DNA from: Paragordius varius
Lineage: Eukaryota > Nematomorpha
Reading direction: 5' to 3'
DNA length: 64,000 bases
Assembly: GCA_964247055.1 (NCBI GenBank)
Contig: OZ176052.1
Location: 10,602,001-10,666,000 of the forward strand
Part shown: positions 40,103-51,700 of the stretch, piece by piece
How the letters are laid out: each line of letters begins with the position of its first letter
Position numbering within the stretch: the first letter of the stretch is position 1
Made by a program: the position numbers and the translations under genes
Notes under the pieces: generated by a model
What the model saw: the letters and a program-made list of their open reading frames with translations, nothing else
Database searches by the model: none
Told to the model about the DNA's origin: nothing

Positions 40103-40712
40103 ATTATATTTTTAAAACATTATTAAATGACCAATTTAAACAATGTAAAGACCGCTATAAATTTTGAAAAAATTAATTAAATTTTCGCTAAAGGCATCGT
40201 CTGGAGCAAAAAAGAAAAATATTATATAACATGAATTAAATTTTAAGAATAAAGTATGATTGAGATTAATAATATAAGAATATTATAAAAAAAACCATCA
40301 AACAAACAATCACAAGAAAGAAAGGTAATATATTTTTGTTAAGTGAATCTCCTTAATTAATAAATTTTATTTTTACCTTTTTTAAGGCGATCTCTATATC
40401 ATTAACATTAAAAACTTTGGTTGTTATCCACTGACTTAAACAAATTTGAACGTTTAACAGCGTTTTATGGCTAAATTACAACATAGTTATACTTGTGGTA
40501 ATGATAACCACTTATGACCAAGATGATTGCATTTAAAACAGGGCACGCGGTCATAAATTTTTTGACCAATCAAAACTAACCTAATTATGCACGATATAAA
40601 TTTGAAACCGTTTAAAAGACAATGATACATGAATATAAAATAATTTAAAAAAGTCAGGAAACTTTTTAAGGTTGTGTAATTTATTAAAATATATATTGGT
40701 TAACATCAATTC
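40103..40712. other. Spacer downstream of MED20
   Basis: AT-rich with no gene recognised. It separates the mobile-element nest from the 3' end of MED20. Confidence 0.45.
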
Positions 40713-41401
40713 TTAATTGGCTTTTTTGTAATTTCCATATAGCTCTAAATATTGTGTTGCTAAATCGTTAGGTGTGAATAAATCATTCGAGGATTTGGAT
40801 TCCAAACAATTTGACATTGGCACAAGATTATTGTGTAAAAAATCATCGTTACAAATTAATGGAATGAATTCTTTAATTAAATTTGAGAGAAGGGAAGGAA
40901 CTGAACAAGGAATATAATCAATCTGAAATAAAAAAGAGATAACTTGTATGGATAGACCTTTATAGAGTTTTCCCAAAGTTACAACTCCAGGCTTAATTGT
41001 GAAATCACTTAAACAAAAAATTTCACCATTAACTTCTAATAGTGGTAATTTCTTTGAATTAGTAAATGACACAAGTTTAGAATTAATAAATGAGATCAAT
41101 CTATCTGATATTAAAACGTTATAATTATTTGTATCCCCTATAACGGTAAACGTTGTAAAAGGAAAATCCGAATGAGTTAATTGATGAAACGGTTTTATGC
41201 CTACTATTAAAAAAAAGATTAATAACTTTGTTTGGTTTGATAACTTTCGCATTCAACCGAAAAAAATCCATCATTTAATGCACCGAGATTCAAAAGATGT
41301 TGTTTTAATGATTCTAAACATTCTTTATAATTTGATGATTGTAAATTGTATTGGAATACACTATAAAATATTAGAATAATTTAAAACTATGATACGCACA
41401 T
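40713..41401 (-). CDS. MED20: Mediator complex subunit 20
   Basis: Four exons in gene order: 41388-41401, 41227-41360, 40944-41203, 40713-40922; 205 residues, close to the usual ~212. The start MCVS aligns with the family's CVS motif after the initiator. Later landmarks are KECLESLKQHLLNLGA, FFSVECESYQT, HSDFPFTTFTV, FTIKPGVVTLGKLYKGLSIQ joined to IDYIPCSVPS, and QYLELYGNYKK near the end. MED20 is a head-module subunit bridging activators and RNA polymerase II. All three introns are tiny: 27, 23 and 21 nt. The 23- and 27-nt ones must be spliced to keep frame. A fourth 21-nt in-frame intron (41052-41072) is possible and would give 198 residues. The gene shares a 44-bp gap with RFX. Confidence 0.88.
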
Positions 41402-41445
41402 GCTTAAAATCCTTTACTTGTTAGGAATGCACCTGTTTTTTTCAG
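41402..41445. promoter_or_regulatory. 44-bp divergent gap between MED20 and RFX start codons
   Basis: Only 44 bp separate the two start codons. The gap ends in a pyrimidine run plus CAG directly against the RFX ATG, and on the other strand 'attttaag' ends 1 nt before the MED20 ATG. It must hold both 5' ends, or the transcripts overlap, or leaders are added by splicing. No TATA element was recognised. Confidence 0.5.
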
Positions 41446-44400
41446 ATGAGCGATTTGTTTAGCGTGAAATTGCTTACACCAAACATTATACATGCGGTAT
41501 ATATATTATATAATATTTCAGGTAAATTGGCTTAAAGAAAATTTTGAGTCGTGTGATGGTTTTAGCGTGTCAAAAAATTATATATATAATCACTATAATT
41601 GTTATTGTTCCGAAATAAATGCGACACCATTGAATACGTCCGCTTTTGGGAAATTACTTCGTTCAGTTTTTATTAACATTAAATCACGTAGATTGGGTAC
41701 AAGGTATGGGATATATTTTAATATTTTAGAGGAAACTCAAAGTATCACTATTATGGTATTAAAATAAAAACTAATTCTCATCTTTATGAAAAACGAAATG
41801 AATATGAAGATCAATTATCGGCTACAAGTTTAACAAATTTTGAGGAAATTCGTAAGGAAAATATTCCTAAGTAAGATGTATGATAAAATTTAAGCGGATC
41901 CGCTAAATTGTCTGGATTACAAAGCTTTCTTGGCCTTAAACCAAAATTAATATTACCCGATTTTGATACATCCACCTTTTTATTTAAAGAAAATTCCTGC
42001 AGTACTGTTTCCTTGACTCAAATATCCAAATTTCTAAAAATATACCGGCTGTATAATGAGGTAAATGAATGTTTGTTCTTTTATATTCAGAAAGACTAAT
42101 TACCAATTTATTAAATATATGTGCATGTAAAGCGGCTATTATCAAAGCCGTTTTTTATTATAGCTTAAATTTTTTTTAAACTAAACTTTTCATTTTACCC
42201 CGTCTTCTGTTTTATATCCTTGCCTTATTTTATTGTATATATTAGAGATTGTCTGTAAAGTATTTTTTAATTTGGATTTTAATTTTTTTTTCAAGGGTAT
42301 TAACAAATTTTTTACAACTGTTAAGATGTTCGCCCTAATGTATTTAAAAATGATATTATGTATGAAAAATATATAATATCATTTATATAAGCGATTTCCC
42401 TAGTGTAGCCTATTCTTTGTTTTAACTATTGTGATATTCCTGATACCATATTTTTTTAATTGCGAATTCGCATATAAAAAAACATAGAAAATAGTTGAAA
42501 CATACCATTTTCTTGCCATTAAGTTCATCGTTAATTAGGATTTTTATATTTTTAAAACGGATATATATTGGGCCACTCTGTACCGATTTATTACTTTATC
42601 TTTTTAAAATATTTTAAAGTTTTGTTAAAAAAAATGCAACCTTTGCCGAAATAAATTAACTTTATCAATAACACTGGACAACAAATTTTTTTACTACTCG
42701 AGATTTTTGCATTTGATATTTAATATCTTTTTAACAGTAAATCCTAAATAAAAATTATAATTTCACCTATGAATTTTATATAATTTGATTTTTTTCTGAT
42801 TATGCGCCCTCTTTATTAAAATTTTACTAAAAAATGATTTACTTTGAAAATATACAATAAATGCCCATTTGTATTATATCATTCGAAAGAATAATAAAAA
42901 CTCTATAAAATACATACTAATATGTTTTTCATCGACAGTTAATAAGGAAGCGCAAAGCGAGAGCGTTTTTCTTATATTTCTTAATTATTTTTAAAACTAA
43001 TGGATGAAAATGGTTGAAACTTTGTATAGATGGCAATGAATGTGCAAAAAAGATAACACAACAAAGTTTTTTTTTGATTAAAACACTTAATTATTGCTTT
43101 TATGTAATTCAAAGCAAGATTTTCGTTTTTTAAAAATTACCATCTCATCAATATTAATTTATTTTCTTTAAGAGGCTTATAATTTCAAAATTGTAAAGAC
43201 TAAAAACAAAGTTTAAGAAGCTTTTGTTTTTTAACGATTATGGAATAAATTTACAGTTATAACTATGCATTTTACACCAGGTAAAATAAGATAATAATAA
43301 TTTGTTTAAAAAGCAAATTAAAAGCTTTTTTTAAGATTTTTTTAAATTATATACTAATATAACCCTGGTGATTTAAAATTTAGTTTATCTGCGAAAATTT
43401 TTGACTTATTTAAGGGTTGAAAATTTGACCATATAAAGCCAAATAACTTTTACATCTGATTGATTTATTTAACAAACTACCATTCGAAATATACAGATTT
43501 TTGCGATCCTTCGAATGTTATAAAATACATGGCTCTATATCTAAAACTTTTAATTTTGAAATTTCGAGTTTAATGTTAAATCGGAGCCAAAAATTATCGA
43601 TAAACCCTAATAAAACTTAGGTGTTAGACCATTTTTTTCAGACATACTATTTATTTTTATTAAAATAAATTTTATATTTACAAGTAAAAATGTTGTCTAG
43701 TGTAATTGAATTATAAACAGCTATACGTAAACATAAAATTAACCCTTTTTATATTTAACTCTTTTTATAACTTGCTTGCTATCTTAATCAATTCTTAGAA
43801 ATTAGTGGATTCAGTTTATAGCCTTGATATTAAACAAGTTAGAGCGCTTATTGACGCCTTTTGGAGTTTATCATTGTCATCGAATGCAGCCAATAGAAGA
43901 AATTATCCTTCATTGATACCCAATTTTCAATCGGAAGAGATATGCCATTTAACAGGAATGCCATTTCTCAATAATTACATAACCAAGATTGATTTAATAG
44001 TTTATGATCTTTTGGCCCATACGTTGATACGTGACGTTTTGGAACCATTGCCTAGTATATTTTATTTTTCTTTACACCAAGTTCTATCTAAATGTTAATA
44101 TAAATATCTTTGGCACAATCTATCATTTAAGTAAATTGTGTCTAAAGTATTTCAAACCTAATTTTCAAACCTAAAATATTTTTGTATTAATAATGGATTT
44201 GCGTTTAAAATTACGCTCTCGGTTCCCAATAAAAATACTCGTATTTTTTTCATCATTGAATCAATTCATTATAAAACATTATATAATTTAAACAATATAC
44301 GCAAATTTTAATTAATAGGAATTTCAAAAATATAATTGCTTGGCCCCATATTCGTGTGCTACTATGTGTTATGCAATATATCCGGAGTGAATGCATTAAC

Positions 44401-47400
44401 ATATTTTAGGATTAGATCAAACGGATTAATTTCTCTTTATATTCCCTTATAAATTATTATAAAAATCTGAAATTTATTGTTAATGAAAAACAAGCTAAAT
44501 CACATTGCAATAATATCGTCTGCCAAATTTTTAAATAATGTTTGTATTTTAACCTTTAAAATATTAATTATTTTGGCAAACATGAGGTTTATTTCTAGCC
44601 ACTATGATTAAATTTGCAAACGGGAGTCTTAATTTGGCTATAAGATAAATCAATTTTGCAAAAAGTTCTTACTTTAATGTGTCATTTCTTTTTTAATATA
44701 CAACCAATATTTTTCTAGCCGAAATAATACAATTTGCAAAAAATCTGGCCACACAAATCGGTTTTTGGTTTTACAACGATTTGACCGGATACAACGAACA
44801 CTTCAAATTAGCCAAGGTTGATTTTAAATATGCAATCGAATTTGAATATTAGATTAATTTTATAAAATAATATCTTAAGTATTTGATGTCGTATTTGTAC
44901 CTTTCTCTATAGTTTGACAATAATTTTATCTATGTTTTAGATTAAATCAATCGAAGCATTCCGTTTATTGTTAAAAAACTATGCATCAGTAAACCACGTG
45001 GCACAAGCTGTTAGAACTCTTTTTATGGATAAAAAGAAAATGGAAGAAATGGCATTAGATGTCTTAAAAATTGATTTTGAAGGCCTAATGGTTATTTTTG
45101 AATATTTCACCATTTGTAAAACATAAATATTATTTTTATGGGAAAACACCCAAAGTTTTAACCGATAAATATAAATCACTAGTTCTAAATTATCATTTCA
45201 TTTTTCGTTTATTTAATAATTTATCCTAAAGGACAGTTTTTCAGGTACGGAATCTCTGTTTTTAGAACAGTTTATAAACCAAAATAATGGTAATTTACGG
45301 CGCTTAAAAATAATTTTTAAGCTTTACATAAAATGGTTTAGATTTTTAGGATAAAGTAGCACATAATAGCGTATATATCTTTTATTTCAGAACAATGGAA
45401 CCATATTTTTTAAATCGGTACAAAAGATCCAAAAATTATTGGAACAGTAACCGGTTAAAAACGGTTTCAGTTTCAATCACTAGTAATTTTTGTAAACTAT
45501 TTTTGAAAGTTTTGATTTCTTAGTCGATTAAACGCTAATTTAAATTCATTATAAATGGATTTGTCCAATTTTTATTCTTAACAGGTTGATAACTTTGAAG
45601 TGATGTGTAAAAACACCTCCCACTTTGACGAATATCACATGATTGCTTTAATGCAAACTTTTAACGAATTCAAATGTAATTTACGCAACAATATCGGTTT
45701 TGATAATTGGACATTCTGGATTAAGAATCTCTACTTTTCATATAAATCTAAGCTCACTACTAATACATCAGAAAATCATGATTTAAAAACATCTAGTATG
45801 GCTTTACCATCATTTCTGTAAGTGTTATATATATGCTATTTTCGGAATAATTTTTTTTAAAAAATATTTTTATTCAATATCAGTTTGCTCATAATGAATG
45901 AATTGATGTTGGAAAGCGTTTCATCATTCGGATCTTTTCACATGCTAAAAAGTTTTGTTGAAATTTATATCAAACATTTAACGGAAGAAAACACATCCAT
46001 GATAAATGGTAAAACTGTAGTTGAATTAAAATTTGAGGTATATACTAAAATTTAGCATTCATATTACATTTTTTCATTATTTTTTACCAATAAGAACTAA
46101 AAATAATTTTTTAAACTTAAAAGATTTTGGAGACCCTTTATACCATTTCCAAACACGCAAAAGAAAATGTCATTGGATCTAATCACGCTTCAAATTTGTT
46201 TAATCCATCTAATTTGTGCGATAAATATAAAGGGACACCCTGTGTACTGTTGCCCACAGTCGCCATACCATGTACCAATAATAATGTCGAAAACTTATTG
46301 CTAAATCTAAATACCTCCTTTAAACCAACCACCATGAATGATAATTGCAACAAATCTTTGAATGGAATTAATCGAACCAACCCCAAACAAACTACGCAAG
46401 ATGACTTGGCTCAAATATATTTGCAATCTATCCAAAATGGCGGACCTACAAATATTGCCAAAAGCTCTCAATCAGATTCATACAAACTTTTCCCTACTTC
46501 GAATGGAATGCGTTCACATTCATTAGATTTTTCGGAGGGTTGTGGAATCCTCGAATTATTTAACCCACTAAATTATGACGTTTTGAGGCAACAACAATAC
46601 AAAAATGCCGTTACGCTGAATGGGAAAACGAATGTCGATGGAACGCATCTTGGAAATATTATGACAAACGATGAGAGCATCAATAGTACAAGCAGTAATC
46701 CGATTATTAATGATATTACCACTATTGATAACAATCAAGTTTTCATGGAACACGCTGATAAAATGATTGATTTAATCATTCACAATAATACGGAGGTACT
46801 GTTATCGGCTCAAACTTTACCCCATCACCCGGCTAATACAAATAATGATGGTGAATTAAAGGCAAATAGAATTTCTTGTGATGTTGACACGAGTTTTTCC
46901 CTCCCATATAAATCTAAGCGAAAGACTAAACCACCCTTTTCTAACCGACAACGTACCAGTAAAATTAGCGGGAGCAAAAAGATGCGAATCGATAATTTAT
47001 TACACATGAACAAAAATAGTAATAATTTTAACGTGCACAATAGCAATAGCTTTGTTGCCAATACCATGCTTCAAATGAATAACAATATTGGTATAGTGCC
47101 ACGTTCTACCATAAGCCCACTTGAATGGAAAAAACGTTTATCCCTTCCATGTCAAGTTTTTGTGTCAAATACGAACAACACTATCACAGGCGTAAATAAT
47201 TTTGTTAATCCCGCTCACCATCAAACAAACTCTAACAAAGCTTTGGAGGGCCGTCAGGTTAATAATAATAATCTTAATCTTGGGCTGTCTCAACAACCGT
47301 TTAACTCAGCAGGCCCAGTTAGTTCGATGAAAATGTCATTTGATGACTTATTTCTCCCTGATTGCTATTCGTACAACAATCTTTTTTCACCAGATGAGTT

Positions 47401-48452
47401 ATCGAGACTTAGATATTTGGACACCTTAATCGATGATGATATATCGGTTATATCTGGTTTTAGTAACACCCTTTCAATGTCAAATCTCTTGCTAGGCGCT
47501 ACCTCGAATCCCACAAACCTGGCCCAAAACCCAACGCTGCTTAACCAAACATTGTCAACACATTTGCCCCCGCGGCCCAATCCAACTTCTCCTTTAACCT
47601 TACCCCTTAATGATGAGCATTCACAAACTTACATTGATACAGCCAATTCGCCTCAAATATTACCTGTGGTTGGACTTGAAAATACAAATCTTCAAGATAC
47701 CACGACAGAACATACAACTTTGTTCATAGATGAAGCAATAAAGATAGGAGCCAATTTGAATAATGTTGATAAACTATCTCCTGATTTGGACACGAATCAG
47801 TTATTAGAGTGTGGGGGAAAGACATCATTGAATGAAATGGCATCAACCCTTAAAAACATGCAAAGAATCATGAATGGAAATTTTCTTTTATCCAATAGCC
47901 ACAATACAACCAACTCTTTAGGTATTTTACATTTTTTCAACGATAAAGTGAATTATTAATGGGTGCAGGTAGACATTTTCATTTTATAGTCATTTAATTA
48001 TTTTAACAATTTATAAGAATGTTCTTTTATCCAACCACTATGCAATCTATCGGTATTTTTTTATTATATTTCAAACATATTTATGGTTTTGAGAAAAAAT
48101 AAGAGTGTTGATATTTTATAGTGGCAAAAATTGATTTTAAATCATAAGCCAAAAGACATAGATATTTTGAATAATATCATTAATTACAATAAGTAATATC
48201 AATGATTTTCTATAAATAGGTTTTCGAGAACGAGGATTTGACAAACCAACCAATTCCCTCGGAGGAACAGGAAGTTTATTTGGTTCGACTTCATCAATCA
48301 TCAGTTTATTGCATGGAAGTATTAATTGTTTAATATTTAATTTATTTATAGCTACCAATCTCAATAATAATGCTTCTACTGGCAAAATAGGGGAGATGAG
48401 TGGACACTTTATTGATGATTCTTACATTTATTACGATTCTCTTATACTGTGA
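41446..48452 (+). CDS. RFX: RFX-family winged-helix transcription factor
   Basis: Twelve exons: 41446-41496, 41522-41703, 41730-41870, 41895-42060, 43799-44054, 44719-44816, 44941-45090, 45585-45817, 45884-46037, 46124-47921, 48220-48318, 48352-48452; 1,142 residues with every phase consistent. The DNA-binding domain is at 18-90: VNWLKENFE, SAFGKLLRSVF, SRRLGTR, GNSKYHYYG. The B, C and dimerisation regions of RFX1-4/6 follow, including KNYASVNHVAQAVRTLF and LESVSSFGSFHMLKSFVE, ending by about residue 495. RFX factors bind X-box sites and drive ciliary genes. Unlike RFX1-3 there is almost nothing before the DNA-binding domain, while about 650 Asn/Ser/Thr-rich residues follow dimerisation. The first three introns are 25, 26 and 24 nt and the last 33; the fourth (1,738 nt) holds repeat B. 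I place the end at 48,452 because two phase-matched exons follow 47,921; read-through would stop at 47,959. Confidence 0.93.
42720..43690 (-). repeat. Dispersed repeat B, copy 2, in an RFX intron
   Basis: Reverse-complement partner of 9430-10390, filling over half of the fourth RFX intron. The order of shared blocks is preserved. Substitutions and small indels are common, so the copies are old. Confidence 0.65.
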
Positions 48453-48648
48453 AACACCCATTATCATTGCTGGCTGTGTGTAATATTATTTGCATGTATT
48501 TATTACCTTTTATACAGTATATTATAACAGTTATTCAAATAATTTATTAATCAATAAATCAATTTATTAGTTATAAAAGTTTGAAAAGATTTTTTGTTGC
48601 ACCTTAATTAGTATTGTTGTTGAACTAGTTGGGATAAGTTTAAATGAT

Positions 48649-48686
<38 letters not shown>

Positions 48687-48786
48687 CAGTTAATAATTAT
48701 CACATAAATATAATGTGAGTGAACAAAAGCTTCCAAAAACCCAAAAAGTGAAAAAGGAAAAAAAGTTAATTTTCACATTCATCCAT
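48453..48786. other. Convergent 3' spacer between RFX and CTH
   Basis: The 334-bp gap between two tail-to-tail genes contains an (AT)n microsatellite at about 48,656-48,680 and an 'aataaa' a short way after the RFX stop. No gene seen. Confidence 0.5.
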
Positions 48787-51700
48787 TCATAATACTCCAT
48801 TAGTTGCGGCAACATTGTTGGTAAATGTTGCAGTTAATGCCTGATCCAAATCGGCTACGATATCTTCAACATCTTCGAGTCCAATGGAAAGTCTAATCAA
48901 ATTATCGGTTACACCAATAGGTTCACGCAACTCTTTGGGTATCGATGCATGGGTCATTGAAGCTCTAATCATAAAATACAGTAAAAAATGAAATTATATA
49001 GACAAAATCAATAATAAAACAAACAATATTTTTTTTTAAAGGACAACAATATTTTTCAAATATAATCCATCGCTTTGAATTAAAACTTTAGGATTACTAC
49101 GGTATATAATTCCGTTATATTTTTTGGTTTTAATGTTTTAGTGGACTATTTAAAAAGATTTATGAGATTTTACAATAATTATTAAGTGAATAATGACAAG
49201 TGTTTGATAATGCTAGATATGTTAATGTTGCCGTAAAATAACCTAGAATAATTTAAAAAAGCTAATTTATTAATCCCGAAATTTTGAAGAGGCATTGTGA
49301 ATTTAAAAATATAAAACAAATTAAATTAACTTTTTATATTTTGTTCTACGTTATTATATGAAACATTATTTTAAAATCTAAAGTTGACCAGTTCGGAAAT
49401 ATATTCAAAATTTTTATTTAAATAAAATATGGAAGAAACGCCTAATATCATTTACTTAAGATCAAAATTTTTAATGATATCGGAAAGGTAACTTATAATA
49501 TAAACTGAAATGTTCTAAATTAATTTATAAATCCTTAAAAAATAATTAACGATTAATTTTATTTGTAATGGATGTTCACAATGTAGAATCATAAATAAAA
49601 ATAAACTTACGGATGCTCAGCTAAGCTTTCATATCCACCCAAACTTTCAGCCAAAGCAAAAACCTAAAAAATGGAGTTATAATAAAGATATGTATAAAAT
49701 CATATATAAAACCTGTAACAAATCTAATCAAACATTATTTTTAAGAGGCGTTTGTTACATTGTGTAAATTATATGCCTTCTTACTTTCAAACTCTGAAGA
49801 AATTTGATAGCATGTTCCAAATGTCCCTTGATGTAAAAAGTTATCATTCCGGAATGTCCACGTGTTTGTTTTTGAGCCAAAGCATGCTGAGGATGTGAAG
49901 GTAGCCCTTTAACAAAAATATAATTTTAATATCGGAATTAATTAATTAATTTATAATTACTACTGTATGTATTTAGGAAGATTGTTTTTTTAATTTTCGT
50001 TATATTTACAATATCATAAATAAAAGATTTAACCATTAGAAAATAATAAAATGTTTAAAACGAATTCAATATTTTTATACATTTATTATTTATGATATAT
50101 GGTTTAAACTAGGGTTAAATATGTATATACTATTAAAATAACAGTCATGAATACCGATTGACAATTGTACGTCTGCAATTTATATTAGTTATTATTTATT
50201 GTTTTGCATAAACCTCCATTAATATGCGCATTCTTTCGAATATATTTGTTTTATCACACATTAAAATAGACATATTTCATTTTTTTATTTCGCAATATAT
50301 CACAAATTAAGAATTTGATAATTAAAAAGCACTTTTGATACAATATCAAAAATTATTAACATACTTTAAATTTCTTGAGCAATTTAAAGTCATCCTAATA
50401 TATTGTGTTTTTAAGGATAAAAATACCTATATTTTTTAAAATAATTTATTTAAAATTAAAATAATACTGAAAAATAATAAACTATGTCATAAAAATATAT
50501 TTCATATTAATGATGAGTTATATCAGCCCCAAAACACAATTTATTTTTAGGATAATTTGAATTGTAAATGGTATATATTGTTTTCATTTACTAAGGCAGT
50601 GGTTCCCAACCTTTTGTGACGCCCCACCAAATTAAATTAAAGTTATTGCGCCCCTCTCTCAAAAAAATCCAAGATAAAAATGTAAATATATTGTAGAAAT
50701 CCCAATCAATGAGATCATTATATCTGCATTTTTCGAAATATTTTTTCCATATGGGTGACATAGCTTGATAATTACACCTGAAATTGTTTCTAGATTTAAG
50801 ATAAAATTCTCCAAATTTTTCACGCCCCTCTTCTGGGGAGTTGTCCCCTTTTGGGAACCACTGTTTATTGCAGACAATTTAATGAAACTCGAGACCAAAA
50901 ATCATAATTTCTAGATTTTTTCCTTCTGGCAATTTAGTGATGCTGTTGAAAAGTAGTAGAGCACTTCGTCATGGTATGCGGCGAATAAGGTAAAAAACAA
51001 TTTGGTCCTTGGTCCTAAGTTCACCTACAACCGCGGCTTTGTATAGGAGTATTGTCGCAAACTATAACTAAATTTCCAATAATTTTAGTTATTGATTTCG
51101 TCAAAAAATTAAAAAATATTCACTTTAAACGCGCCGTTTGTAATGAATTACTCTTTCTTGACATTCAATTATACATAACAAAATTTTTTTAATTTACCTA
51201 AAATAAATTTAGAGTGTATCTTTGTGGAATCGCTCGACAATAGGAGATTTGCATGTGAAATCTATCCCATATATTTAAAAGTTTTAAACTAAGGCCAGAC
51301 TCATCAATAAAAAACATTCTTTTGTGCGGAACATCTTTGACTAGTCTGGCAAATTGTATCGTTTTTCTATTGTCTCGGGTATATTGCCTTCTCGCGGTTG
51401 TAAAATACACCTTTTGGACTAATTTTTAAATGCGAATTTTGTAAAAAGCGGTTACGGCTGTTACTAATGTATTCATTTATCGTCAATTCACAATTATTTA
51501 TAAATGCTTTAAACTCAATCTACGAATTTTGGATTTTTAAAAAGTAAACCGAGAGATTTCTTTATGTTAGTAGCATTTACAAGAAATAACTAACCTTCAA
51601 GTACCTACCGAGCAAGGAGGAAATAAGGGGATATCTTTGGGATTCTAAAAGTTTTTTAGGAAAGTTTGTTTCTATGTATGATTGGATGCTAAGAAGTAAA

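Noticed and set aside
46183-47580. Several minus-strand open frames over the RFX tail
   Set aside because: All are shadows of the long phase-matched RFX exon; they lack motifs or splice context.
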